A stretch of DNA of 9,702 nt from Aquificaceae bacterium (GTDB taxonomy: Bacteria > Aquificota > Aquificia > Aquificales > Aquificaceae): positions 1 to 9,702 of the forward strand of contig JALSHX010000255.1 of assembly GCA_026982025.1 (NCBI GenBank), given 5' to 3'. The position numbers were made by a program, and so were the translations under genes. The number at the start of each line of letters is the position of its first letter. The stretch's first letter is position 1. Shown here one piece after another: positions 1 to 6,886 of this stretch. The notes beneath the pieces were generated by a model. That model saw only the letters and a list, made by a program, of their open reading frames with translations. It did not search any database and was not told the DNA's origin.

Positions 1-417
1 AAAGTCCTCCTCCGAGTATTTCTCAATCAGGTAGTTTCCGTAAACGCCTCTCCCGGCATACTCCTTTACGAAGCCGTAGAAACCTTCGGTGTTGTAAGGT
101 CTGTACTCCCTTGAAAGTTCATCCCTTACCTCGTATCCCCTGATGTGGGCAACCTTCTTGTAAAGGTCGTAAAGCAGAAGCCTTGCCGCTGCGTACTGCC
201 AGTCGGGGCTTTCGGGCGATACCTTTTCCGCGGCAGTTCTTATGAGAACCTCCTGAATCTCCTCGGTGGTGATGCCGTCCCTGAACTGTATCTGTGCATC
301 TGTTTCCAGCTCAAGGGGGTCCACCGACAGTCCCTTGAAGGCAAACTCAAGGGCAAGGCGGATTTTGTTGATGTCAAGCCTCTCCCTCCTCCCGCTTCTT
401 TTGACAACCTCCATCAT
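1..417 (-). CDS. nrdA: Ribonucleoside-diphosphate reductase, class I large (alpha) subunit, N-terminal part; runs off the window
   Basis: The large subunit of class I ribonucleotide reductase reduces ribonucleotides to deoxyribonucleotides in the cytoplasm, with a radical-generating beta subunit (NrdB). Only the first 139 codons are present; the catalytic barrel lies beyond the left edge. The first ~90 residues look like an ATP-cone allosteric domain: it opens [20 protein letters not shown], then has [15 protein letters not shown] and [15 protein letters not shown]. The following [16 protein letters not shown] matches the region entering the NrdA fold. I chose the ATG at 417 because GGAGGGG lies about 8 nt upstream. 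In-frame ATGs at 432 and 441 have no good ribosome site, and 414 is one codon downstream. The gene lies 120 nt after flhB on the same strand with no visible terminator between, so it could be read through from the flagellar operon or use its own promoter (476-503). An NrdA assignment is preferred over NrdJ on the shape of the N-terminus, but the catalytic part is not visible. Confidence 0.85.
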   Translation of the reverse strand, partial: MMEVVKRSGRRERLDINKIRLALEFAFKGLSVDPLELETDAQIQFRDGITTEEIQEVLIRTAAEKVSPESPDWQYAAARLLLYDLYKKVAHIRGYEVRDELSREYRPYNTEGFYGFVKEYAGRGVYGNYLIEKYSEEDF

Positions 418-475
418 AACTGTCCCCTCCATTTTAGGCATTGTAAACCCCGCATTCACTTAATACCCATGAGCA

Positions 476-503
476 ATTACATTGAAAAGTCAAGGAGTTT
501 GAA
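476..503 (-). promoter_or_regulatory. Possible promoter for nrdA in the flhB-nrdA gap
   Basis: On the minus strand TTCAAA (498-503, 4 of 6 matches to the -35 consensus) is followed after 16 nt by TGTAAT (476-481, 5 of 6 matches to the -10). Transcription would start near 469, giving a leader of about 50 nt to the nrdA start at 417. The rest of the 120-nt gap (418-537) shows no hairpin with a T-tract, so nothing clearly separates nrdA from the flagellar operon. This is a consensus match by eye only. Confidence 0.3.
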
Positions 504-537
504 GTAAATTAAAAAGTCCTTCTCACCGATAAATAAT

Positions 538-1593
538 TTAGACATAGACCCGTTTTCTTCTAAACACAACAAAAGCAATGATTTCAGCCACAGCCCTGTA
601 AAATTCGGGAGGAATCTCATCCCCCACCTCAACGGAGGAGAATAGACTCCTTGCAAGCTCTTCCCTCCTCACCACAGGGACCTCGTGCCTCCGAGCAACC
701 TCAATGATTTTCTCAGCAATAGAGCCCTTCCCTTTAGCTACAACTTTGGGTGCACTGTCCTTTTCCTGATCATATCTAAGGGCGACTGCAATGTGGGTCG
801 GGTTTGTAATGACAACGCTGGCTTTGGGCACCTCAGCCATCATCCTCCCCCTTGCCATCTCCCTCATTCTTGACCTTATTTTTGCCCTTATCTCCGGATG
901 TCCCTCAAGCTGTTTAAATTCCTCCTTAACCTCCTGCCTCGTCATTCTGATCTTCCTCTCGTACTCCCATTTTTTATATGCAAAGTCAAGAAGGGCGATC
1001 AGGAAAGCCATAACCCCGAGGATGAGCACGACTTTCATAATCAGTGAAAGCATAAAGCTCACACCCTCAAGGATCGGACTGCTCGCAGATCCTATAAGAA
1101 GGTCAATGCTTCCTTTTAAAACAAAGAGGGCAACACCGAAGAGAATCAATGCTTTAAGTGAATTTTTGGCGAGCTCAAAGAGGGTTGTCAGGGAGAAGAT
1201 CCTCTTAAACCCTTCAAAGGGGTTTATCCTTTCCCATTTGAACTGAAGGGGCTTGAGGGAAAACACGAACCCGAACTGGGCAATGTGAGCGGAGATTACC
1301 ACCAAAACCGCAACAACAAAAAAGGGAACGAGGAGCTTTATCGTTCCGAGGAAGGATTCTTTAACGGTGTTTCCCGCAAGGGAACTAAATTCAAAAGGTC
1401 TTAAACCGGCAATTGCGGAAAAGAGGGAAACCACTTCTTTGAAAATCAGTCCTCCAGTGAAAAAGATGATGACGGATGAAATAAGTACGGTCAGGGATGA
1501 AGCTATTTCTACGCTTTTTGCGACATTTCCCTCCTGTTTTAACTTTCTTCTTCTGTACGGTGTTGCCTTTTCTGTCTTGTTTTCCTGCGCCAT
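538..1593 (-). CDS. flhB: Flagellar type III export gate protein FlhB
   Basis: FlhB is the substrate-specificity switch of the flagellar export apparatus, embedded in the inner membrane. The 351-residue protein has the family's usual length. It opens with the typical basic stretch containing KTEKATPYRRRKLKQEGNVA. Four hydrophobic segments follow at about 31-50, 85-105, 146-162 and 180-205, then a basic linker (about 207-255). The autocleavage motif NPTH is at 264-267, in the context VVITNPTHIAVALRYD. Cleavage between N and P switches export from rod/hook to filament substrates, so both halves of the mechanism are intact here. The start ATG follows GGGGG at short spacing and lies 29 nt after the fliR stop. 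It is the last gene of the flagellar run, and no terminator hairpin is visible after its stop. Confidence 0.97.
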   Translation of the reverse strand: MAQENKTEKATPYRRRKLKQEGNVAKSVEIASSLTVLISSVIIFFTGGLIFKEVVSLFSAIAGLRPFEFSSLAGNTVKESFLGTIKLLVPFFVVAVLVVISAHIAQFGFVFSLKPLQFKWERINPFEGFKRIFSLTTLFELAKNSLKALILFGVALFVLKGSIDLLIGSASSPILEGVSFMLSLIMKVVLILGVMAFLIALLDFAYKKWEYERKIRMTRQEVKEEFKQLEGHPEIRAKIRSRMREMARGRMMAEVPKASVVITNPTHIAVALRYDQEKDSAPKVVAKGKGSIAEKIIEVARRHEVPVVRREELARSLFSSVEVGDEIPPEFYRAVAEIIAFVVFRRKRVYV

Positions 1594-1622
1594 TAAACCC
1601 CCGGAATTTTAAATATACAGCG

Positions 1623-2387
1623 TTATCCGCCATTTACAAACCTGATAAAGTCAAGGATGTGCCCTCTCATGTAAGATGTTAAAACTATTCCGATAACTGG
1701 TAAAGAAAGCATAAAAATCATGAGACCTACCATAATTTGGAGGGGAAGACCAACCATGAAAACATTTATCTGGGGAATGAACCTGTTCACAACGGCAAGT
1801 ATTATGTTTGTCAAGAGAGCCGCAACGAGCACAGGAAGGGCCATTTTGACGCCCGTCGAAAAACTCTTGTAAAAGAGCTCAAGGAGAGCCTCTCCCCTGA
1901 TTGAGAACAGGTCAAAGCTCCCCAAGGGAAGGCTTGTAAGACTTGAAGATAGCCCTATAAATACCGCCTCCGCACCGCCGAGAGTCAGGAACAGAGTTGA
2001 TCCAAGCAAGGTAGAGAACCCTGCTATCACCGTAGTCTGGGGTTGCTGGGGCAAAAACATCATAAGAAATCCGAGCCCCGAATGAATAGCTATAATTTCC
2101 CCCGCCACGAATACAGCTTCAAATATCATCCTCAGAAAAAAACCTGCGGTAAATCCAAACAGTATCTCCGAGAGAGCAAGGCTAATGAGCTTTGAGACGG
2201 TCGGAACTTCAAGAGGTTCAACGGGATTGAAAACAATAATGCTCAGTGCAAGGGCAAATGAGAGGTAAATACGCACAAATCCGGGTATAAAAAAGGTCCC
2301 GAAAGCGGGCACCATTATCACAAATGCAAGAACTCTAAGGTAAATAAGAAAAAGATTTATAAGGAAGGGAACCGAAAACTCTATCAT
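1623..2387 (-). CDS. fliR: Flagellar export gate protein FliR
   Basis: FliR is a polytopic inner-membrane subunit of the FliP5-FliQ4-FliR1 export gate. The 254 residues are hydrophobic throughout, as in the family. The recognisable blocks are EILFGFTAGFFLRMIFEAV (about 74-92), with GEIIAIHSGLGF just after, and a C-terminal stretch NRFIPQINVFMVGLPLQI (about 207-224). The start codon overlaps the fliQ stop (ATGA, 2384-2387) and has only a weak ribosome site, so translation is probably coupled to fliQ. The length is usual for FliR and there is no FliR-FlhB fusion of the kind seen in some lineages: flhB starts separately 29 nt further on. Confidence 0.96.
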   Translation of the reverse strand: MIEFSVPFLINLFLIYLRVLAFVIMVPAFGTFFIPGFVRIYLSFALALSIIVFNPVEPLEVPTVSKLISLALSEILFGFTAGFFLRMIFEAVFVAGEIIAIHSGLGFLMMFLPQQPQTTVIAGFSTLLGSTLFLTLGGAEAVFIGLSSSLTSLPLGSFDLFSIRGEALLELFYKSFSTGVKMALPVLVAALLTNIILAVVNRFIPQINVFMVGLPLQIMVGLMIFMLSLPVIGIVLTSYMRGHILDFIRFVNGG

Positions 2388-2653
2388 CTTATCCAGAGGG
2401 GAATGTTGATAAAAATCTCCCTTGAGAAGTCAACGAGCTTTCCCATCATCCACCCTCCCAGCAAAAAGACCGTTAGCATAGCCGCGACTATCTTGGGGAT
2501 GTAGGCGAGGGTCATTTCCTGAATCTGTGTGGCAGCCTGAAAAACGCTGATTACCAAGCCCACAATAAAAGTGGCAAGTAGGACAGGCATTGCAAGGAGC
2601 ATTGCCATTTCAAGGGCTTTCTGTCCGATAGAAATTACCATATCGGGGCTCAT
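2384..2653 (-). CDS. fliQ: Flagellar export gate protein FliQ
   Basis: FliQ is a small two-helix membrane subunit of the flagellar export gate. The 89-residue protein has the family's standard length and layout: two hydrophobic segments (about 16-40 and 52-72) around a short loop containing QAATQIQEMTLAYIPK, which is the family signature. The start ATG is preceded by a strong GAGGTGA ribosome site inside the 8-nt gap after fliP. The stop overlaps the fliR start by 4 nt. It belongs with fliP and fliR in both order and function. Confidence 0.97.
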   Translation of the reverse strand: MSPDMVISIGQKALEMAMLLAMPVLLATFIVGLVISVFQAATQIQEMTLAYIPKIVAAMLTVFLLGGWMMGKLVDFSREIFINIPLWIR

Positions 2654-2661
2654 CGCTCACC

Positions 2662-3399
2662 TCACATATAGCTTCTTACAAGTGATAGCACAACAAGTTC
2701 CCAACCGTTTGCGAGAACAAAAAGCATTATCTTGAAGGGAAGGGAGATCAGCTGGGGAGGGATCATTATGATTCCCATTGATATGAGGATGGAAGCCACG
2801 ACTATGTCAACTATAAGGAAGGGTATGTAAAGGAGAAAAACTATTTCAAAGGCTGTGGTAAGTTCACTTACCATGAAAGCGGGAATAAGGACGGAAAGAG
2901 GTATATCAGAGGGTTCTTTTATTTTCTCCCTCTCTTCTTTGGACATGTTTGCACTCTCAATAAATACCTTGACCGTGTCCTTCCTCGTCTGGCTCAGCAT
3001 AAAGGCTTTGAGGGAAGCGGAAACCCTTGAAAAGAACTCCCTGTCCGTTATCTGCTCATTCATGTAGGGCTGAAGAGCCTTTGTATTTATCTCGTCAAAT
3101 ACTGGCTTCATGATGAAGAAAGTAAGGAACAGAGCGAGGGAAACGATCACCTGATTGGGAGGAACCTGTGGAAGACCGAGAGCCTGCCTGAGCACCGAAA
3201 GAACCACAACCACCCTTATAAAGGAGGTTGTCATGATCAGAATTGAGGGTGCAAGGGCGAGGATAGTAAGCAGGATCAGAAGGCGAATGGATGTGTCTAA
3301 ATCTCCCTCTCCTATTTTTATCTCAACGGGAGGCAGGACCTGATTCTGAGCCACCGCTACCGCGGTGCTCAGAAGGACCCCCACCACCAGCTTTATCAT
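2662..3399 (-). CDS. fliP: Flagellar export gate protein FliP
   Basis: FliP forms the pentameric core of the flagellar export gate in the inner membrane. The 245-residue protein begins with a cleavable-type signal peptide (MIKLVVGVLLSTAVAVAQ), as in other FliP proteins, followed by a periplasmic stretch. The signature block FIRVVVVLSVLRQALGLPQ lies at about 60-78, with PPNQVIVSLALFLTFF next. The C-terminal membrane pair includes PAFMVSELTTAFEIVFLLY at about 173-191. The first 77 nt are shared, in another frame, with the end of fliO, which is unusually long. Only a poorly spaced AGGGA precedes the start, so coupling to fliO translation is likely. The need for a signal peptide supports this start over any internal one. 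Confidence 0.96.
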   Translation of the reverse strand: MIKLVVGVLLSTAVAVAQNQVLPPVEIKIGEGDLDTSIRLLILLTILALAPSILIMTTSFIRVVVVLSVLRQALGLPQVPPNQVIVSLALFLTFFIMKPVFDEINTKALQPYMNEQITDREFFSRVSASLKAFMLSQTRKDTVKVFIESANMSKEEREKIKEPSDIPLSVLIPAFMVSELTTAFEIVFLLYIPFLIVDIVVASILISMGIIMIPPQLISLPFKIMLFVLANGWELVVLSLVRSYM

Positions 3400-3649
3400 C
3401 TTCCCTATATATTACATCAGCACCCCTTTCGCTCACTACAAGGAGGATGGTTTTCCCCTTGACCAGAATTTCAACGATGTGAACGCTTCTCGTGATGGGC
3501 TGAATTTTTTTTATCTCAAAGGATCCATCTCCCCGGAGGGATTTGATCCCGGTGAGCCTCCTCATCAGATAAGGCAGGGCAAGGACTATAACTGCAACCA
3601 CGAGGGCAAGGGACAGGAGGACCTTTATAAGGTACTGGACGAGTTCCAT
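3323..3649 (-). CDS. fliO: Flagellar biosynthesis protein FliO
   Basis: FliO is a small bitopic membrane protein that helps assemble the FliP ring of the export gate. The call rests on position (between fliL and fliP) and architecture. One transmembrane segment (about 7-28) is followed by a basic stop-transfer (LMRRL) and a short beta-rich cytoplasmic domain with SVHIVEILVKGKTILLVVSE, the usual FliO pattern. The 108-residue length fits small FliO proteins. The last ~25 residues are Gly/Ser-rich (GGGGPSEHRGSGGSESGPAS) and are encoded over the fliP signal-peptide codons, so they may be a by-product of that overlap. The start ATG shares one base with the fliL stop (TAATG) and has only a weak AGG upstream, which suggests coupled translation. 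Confidence 0.87.
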   Translation of the reverse strand: MELVQYLIKVLLSLALVVAVIVLALPYLMRRLTGIKSLRGDGSFEIKKIQPITRSVHIVEILVKGKTILLVVSERGADVIYREDDKAGGGGPSEHRGSGGSESGPASR

Positions 3650-4152
3650 TATTCTGCCTGAACAACGAATTCGGTAAAGTAAACGTTTCTAACCCCTCCC
3701 TGCACGAGGATGGTGTTAACCCTTTTAATGACTTCCAGCTTCAGCTGTTCCCTTCCTTCGGGAGACCTTAGCTCCCTTGAGGTTTTGTTAGACAGGATTT
3801 CAATTATGGCATCCCTAATTATGGGCTCCCTCTTTTGCACCTCCATGATAACCTCCGGACTGCTGACCTCAAGGGTCAGGGAAACCCTCGCGTACATCGT
3901 GAGTTCCGGATCGGCGAGGTTTACGATGAAAGCGGGTTCAAGCTTGTACATGACGCCGACCGCCTCGGGGGAAACGGTCGGTTTGGGTGCTTCCGCTTCT
4001 TCATCGGTTTTTTTTGCGAATAAAAAGAAGTAAGCTCCTGCTCCCCCTCCAATTAGTAATGTGAGGAGAAGGAGTAGGGCGAGGAGAAGCTTGCCCTTGC
4101 CTCCGCCGGCCGTCTCCTCAGCCTGCTGTGCCTCCTTCTCCTCCTCAGCCAT
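3649..4152 (-). CDS. fliL: Flagellar basal-body-associated protein FliL
   Basis: FliL is a single-pass inner-membrane protein that surrounds and supports the stator units of the motor. The 167-residue protein has a short acidic cytoplasmic N-terminus and one membrane segment at about 21-46 (LLLALLLLLTLLIGGGAGAY). An acidic, proline-containing linker leads to a periplasmic stomatin-like domain of about 100 residues. That domain holds YKLEPAFIVNLAD and REPIIRDAIIEILSNKT, both typical of FliL. It ends in YFTEFVVQ, the usual C-terminal pattern. An AAGGGG ribosome site overlapping the flgE stop region lies just before the start, 6 nt after flgE. The C-terminus touches fliO. No fliM or fliN follows, although in many genomes they come next. 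Confidence 0.95.
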   Translation of the reverse strand: MAEEEKEAQQAEETAGGGKGKLLLALLLLLTLLIGGGAGAYFFLFAKKTDEEAEAPKPTVSPEAVGVMYKLEPAFIVNLADPELTMYARVSLTLEVSSPEVIMEVQKREPIIRDAIIEILSNKTSRELRSPEGREQLKLEVIKRVNTILVQGGVRNVYFTEFVVQAE

Positions 4153-4158
4153 GGCCCC

Positions 4159-5904
4159 TTATCTAACGAGGTTTACTGTTTCGTCAAGGATCGTGTTTGA
4201 AGTTGTTATAACCCTTGCGTTCGCCTGATAGGCACGCTGGGCTGTTATTAGGTTTATAAACTCCTTGGCTATGTCCACATTAGACATCTCCAGCATTCCA
4301 GACCTCACCTTTTCGGACCCACCTGCTAATAATATAGTGGGTGTTGTAATGGATGTGTAGAGGTTTGCGCCTTTTTTGGTCAGCTCCTCCGGGTCTCCGA
4401 ATACCGCAAGGGCGACCCTGTAAAGGGGAAGGGACTCCCCGTTTGAGTAAACACCCACCACCGAACCGTCCTCCGAAAGAACATAGACATCAATGAGGTC
4501 CCCTTTGGTGTAGCCATCCTGATCGGCGGTTATAATGAAGTTAGAGGCGAATTGGTTAATGTAGGAATTTACTATCTTGTCTTCATCCGTATTGTCATTG
4601 TCGTAGGAATTATATCTGTATGTTATTGTGTAGTTTCCGGGGTCGGGGGGAGTGAAAAAGGTTAAAAGCCCCTTCGTGTAATCTATCTTTCCGATAATGT
4701 TATTCGTTGCTGTATCAATAATGTTCCCTGTTCCGTCATCTCCTATGTTGATCGTTGATCCTCCTATGTCCACACTTCCCCCGAGAGTTCCGAAGGATAT
4801 GGGTCTGTGGGCAGGATTTAGCTGAAAGGTTCTTGTGTTTCCGTCACCGGTAATATTTGTTAAACCGCTTGTTGCGCTTGCCGTTAAGTCGGCGGTTGTC
4901 TCAACGGTAGGTTCTTCTCCGAGAATAAAAACCATCTGGGATGGATCGCTCAATCCGAGGGACTGGACTTCCCCTCCGAGCCTTCCGCCGGAAACAGTAT
5001 TGATCCCGCCCGGCGGAGGATTTAGGCTGTCAAAGAGGTTGAAGTAATAGTACCTCTTGGTACCGATCGTTGTGGTAAGGATTTTATCTGACGAGAGGTC
5101 AAGGAGGTTGCCCTCGTCATCAAACACAAGCCTAAGATAGTTGAAACCGTTATCCTGACCGTCCGCGTAGGAGTTAGCTATCAGGTCCTCAGCAGTACCG
5201 TCTCCGTCGTAATCTGCGAGAATGAACACCTGCCAGACATTGGTAGCGGACTTCTTGAAGAAAATGTCAGCCTGATATGGGTTTCCGAGGGTGTCGTAGA
5301 TTGTGACCGTATACTTATAGTTATAAGAATTAACATCAAGGGGATTGAAAAGATTAACGGAGGGAATCACCGCATTGGCGTCAAGGTTTGTAGGCTGTAT
5401 GAATGAAATGGCTGTAGTTGCCTTCGGCTGGAGCTGTTGCTCAACCCTTATCTCTTCAAGACCCGTTCCTACAACCTCTCCTCTTTCATTTAACCTGAAC
5501 CCCTGAAGGAAGAATCCTCCGGAATTAACAAGGTAGCCGTCCCTGCTCAGCCTGAACTGTCCGTCTCTGGTATAGAGGTTGGCACCCGTTATGGGGTCCT
5601 TAAGTATGAAAAGCCCCCTACCCTGTATGGCAAGGTCAGTGTTGACACCCGTCTGCTTGAAGTTTCCTATGGTCCAGATCTTCTGGGTGCTGTCAACGAT
5701 AACTCCCGCACCGAAGGTTGTTGACTTGAGAGTTCCCGTTACAACATTCAAACCGATGTTTACCTGAGAAATTACATCCTGAAATAAGGGTCTCTGGGTT
5801 TTGAACCCGACGGTATTAACATTGGAGATGTTGTCGGAAGTCAGATCGATCCAGAAACGCGAAGCGTCAAGCCCCGTCACCGCGTTGAAAAAGCTCCTCA
5901 GCAT
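4159..5904 (-). CDS. flgE: Flagellar hook protein FlgE, with an enlarged central surface domain
   Basis: FlgE polymerises outside the cell into the hook, the universal joint between rod and filament. Both ends carry the rod/hook family signatures: NISNVNTVGFKTQRPLFQ near residues 25-42, a core with GRGLFILKDP and YTRDGQFRLSRDGYLVNSGG (about 96-130), and the C-terminal FINLITAQRAYQANARV (about 549-565). At 581 residues it is longer than the ~400 residues of the enterobacterial protein. The extra length is in the middle, with an EF-hand-like DYDGDGTAED at 231-240 and a beta-rich module at about 345-432 containing GKIDYTKGLLTFFTPPDPG. The conserved block ADQDGYTKGDL (460-470) resumes the hook fold. 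The gene starts 3 nt after flgD with a purine-rich GGGGGTGTGAG upstream. There is no signal peptide, as expected for a type III substrate. Confidence 0.96.
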   Translation of the reverse strand: MLRSFFNAVTGLDASRFWIDLTSDNISNVNTVGFKTQRPLFQDVISQVNIGLNVVTGTLKSTTFGAGVIVDSTQKIWTIGNFKQTGVNTDLAIQGRGLFILKDPITGANLYTRDGQFRLSRDGYLVNSGGFFLQGFRLNERGEVVGTGLEEIRVEQQLQPKATTAISFIQPTNLDANAVIPSVNLFNPLDVNSYNYKYTVTIYDTLGNPYQADIFFKKSATNVWQVFILADYDGDGTAEDLIANSYADGQDNGFNYLRLVFDDEGNLLDLSSDKILTTTIGTKRYYYFNLFDSLNPPPGGINTVSGGRLGGEVQSLGLSDPSQMVFILGEEPTVETTADLTASATSGLTNITGDGNTRTFQLNPAHRPISFGTLGGSVDIGGSTINIGDDGTGNIIDTATNNIIGKIDYTKGLLTFFTPPDPGNYTITYRYNSYDNDNTDEDKIVNSYINQFASNFIITADQDGYTKGDLIDVYVLSEDGSVVGVYSNGESLPLYRVALAVFGDPEELTKKGANLYTSITTPTILLAGGSEKVRSGMLEMSNVDIAKEFINLITAQRAYQANARVITTSNTILDETVNLVR

Positions 5905-5907
5905 GGC

Positions 5908-6546
5908 TCACACCCCCACGTAAATAATTTGACCTGCCGAAACCTGCTTGCCCGACTCAAGGTCAAGGAGAAGCTCTCCCCCCAGAATCCCCACGGAGCT
6001 GACCCTGTCTTTAAACCCCAGCATGACATCCGTCACCTCCACATCTCCGCTTACAACCTTTACGGTGTACTTGCCCGGAGGAAGGTCCGACAGGTCAAGG
6101 GAGTTCAGACCTTTTTTGAGGTCCGTGCTTATCTCCTTCACTACCTCTTCCCCCTCAAGAATTTGGACCTTAACGCTGTCAATTTCCTCCGTCGAGACAA
6201 GGTAGTACTCAAGTCCCGAATTTGGTTCAACGGCATCGGTGGCAAAAACAAAACTTTTTCCTATCAGGCTTATTGACTGCATAAAGGTGATCTGATTCAT
6301 CCAGGATGTAAAGGTCTCAACAAAAAACTTCATGTCGGTGAAGAACCTGATCTGGTTGAGTCTGACTATATCCTCCACTGACTTGGAAAGGTCCTGCTGG
6401 CGGAAAGGGTCCTGAAACCTGAGGGTTTCAAGGTATATTTTCATAAAGTCTTCTGCGGTAAGGTTGTCAACTGACTGAACATAATCGGGTCCCACGATTT
6501 TTGGCTCCCTCTCAGCGGGCAGATTCACTCCGCTTATGTGGCTCAT
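5908..6546 (-). CDS. flgD: Flagellar hook-capping (hook assembly scaffold) protein FlgD
   Basis: FlgD forms the temporary cap on which hook subunits polymerise, and is itself exported by the flagellar type III system. The 212-residue protein has the conserved N-terminal FlgD block DFMKIYLETLRFQDPFRQQD (about 33-52), followed by a helix ending VRLNQIRFF. A variable C-terminal half follows, beta-rich and consistent with the tudor-like/FNIII pair (from ISLIGKSFVF, about 92-101, to VTDVMLGFKD and the final GQIIYVGV). The start is set by the ATGA overlap with the stop of the upstream AbrB-like gene and by AGGGAGA 6-7 nt before it. flgE follows 3 nt after its stop. Having its translation tied to an antitoxin-type gene instead of fliK is unusual. 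Confidence 0.94.
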   Translation of the reverse strand: MSHISGVNLPAEREPKIVGPDYVQSVDNLTAEDFMKIYLETLRFQDPFRQQDLSKSVEDIVRLNQIRFFTDMKFFVETFTSWMNQITFMQSISLIGKSFVFATDAVEPNSGLEYYLVSTEEIDSVKVQILEGEEVVKEISTDLKKGLNSLDLSDLPPGKYTVKVVSGDVEVTDVMLGFKDRVSSVGILGGELLLDLESGKQVSAGQIIYVGV

Positions 6547-6791
6547 GACTTTTCTCCCTGCTTTCTCTTGATTTCCTGAGCTAAAACTTCGGCAAAGGAT
6601 GGCACCTTCTTCTTCTGGGAGCCGGACAGAGCACCCTTGAGGTCGTAGATTCTTTTTTCCTTCTTGAGGACTACCTCGTTTTCCTTCACCTCAACCTTTA
6701 GAATGTCGCCTTCACGGACGCCCAGCTTCTTCCTGATCTCGCTGGGCAGGGCTATTAGTCCCCTTGACATTACCTTAACCACTTCGTCCAT
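6543..6791 (-). CDS. AbrB/SpoVT-type swapped-hairpin DNA-binding protein, probable VapB-like antitoxin
   Basis: The 82-residue protein has an N-terminal SpoVT-AbrB domain (about residues 4-46), with the pattern RGLIALPSEIRKKLGVREGD followed by a beta strand pair KVEVKENEVVLKKE. Such proteins bind DNA as dimers, and as VapB or MazE-type antitoxins they neutralise a partner toxin through the C-terminal tail. Here the tail (about 50-82) is basic and probably helical (FAEVLAQEIKRK). The likely partner is the divergent PIN-domain gene. The start has no Shine-Dalgarno sequence, and the predicted -10 box ends only 9 nt upstream, so the mRNA may be leaderless. The stop overlaps the flgD start (ATGA), making it the first gene of the flgD-to-flhB operon. 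It could instead be a pure flagellar regulator derived from an antitoxin. Confidence 0.85.
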   Translation of the reverse strand: MDEVVKVMSRGLIALPSEIRKKLGVREGDILKVEVKENEVVLKKEKRIYDLKGALSGSQKKKVPSFAEVLAQEIKRKQGEKS

Positions 6792-6799
6792 GACATGTA

Positions 6800-6829
6800 T
6801 TAATATCGGACGATTTCAAATATTTTCAA
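6800..6829 (-). promoter_or_regulatory. Predicted promoter for the abrB-like gene and the flgD-flhB operon
   Basis: On the minus strand TTGAAA (6824-6829, 5 of 6 matches to the -35 consensus) is followed by an 18-nt spacer and TATTAA (6800-6805, 4 of 6 matches). The expected start, 6-7 nt beyond the -10, falls at about 6793-6794, 2-3 nt before the antitoxin ATG at 6791. This would give an essentially leaderless message and agrees with the lack of a ribosome site. The -10 lies within the palindrome TATTAATA (6798-6805) and the -35 within the TTTCAA repeats, a good position for autorepression. It is the only promoter-like sequence seen close upstream of flgD. Confidence 0.5.
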
Positions 6830-6886
6830 TTTTCAATTCAGGGAATAATGTATTGACAATTAAAAATGTTTGACAAAATTGAATAT
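6814..6886. promoter_or_regulatory. Operator-like repeat cluster between the divergent antitoxin and PIN genes
   Basis: This AT-rich stretch contains three TTTCAA units on the plus strand (starting at 6814, 6824 and 6831). It also has two imperfect direct copies of AATGT-TTGACAA-ATT (6847-6861 and 6865-6880, with TTGACA starting 17 nt apart). TTCAATTTT at 6825-6833 is matched by its exact inverse AAAATTGAA at 6875-6883, and ATAT flanks both arms. AbrB-type antitoxins commonly bind repeated or inverted AT-rich operators in their own promoter, so these are candidate binding sites controlling both directions. The repeats are visible directly; the binding is inferred. Confidence 0.45.
6853..6880 (+). 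promoter_or_regulatory. Weak candidate promoter for the PIN-domain gene
   Basis: A perfect -35 hexamer TTGACA (6853-6858) is followed at 16 nt by AAAATT (6875-6880), only 3 of 6 matches to the -10. Transcription would start close to the ATG at 6888, again implying a very short or absent leader. A second TTGACA (6870-6875) is too near the start codon to act as a -35 and more likely reflects a repeated operator. The poor -10 suggests low expression, if this is used at all. Confidence 0.3.

Noticed and set aside
145..507. Plus-strand open frame of 120 codons opposite nrdA
   Set aside because: The reverse strand encodes a clear ATP-cone domain; the plus frame gives a composition with no recognisable domain.
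470..530. AAGGA/TCCTT inverted repeat after flhB as a terminator
   Set aside because: A 5-bp, AT-containing stem with a loop of about 20 nt and no T-tract after it is too weak to call.
791..1246. Plus-strand open frame of 151 codons opposite flhB
   Set aside because: It lies wholly inside flhB on the other strand and its hydrophobic runs mirror FlhB membrane codons. No independent evidence of coding.
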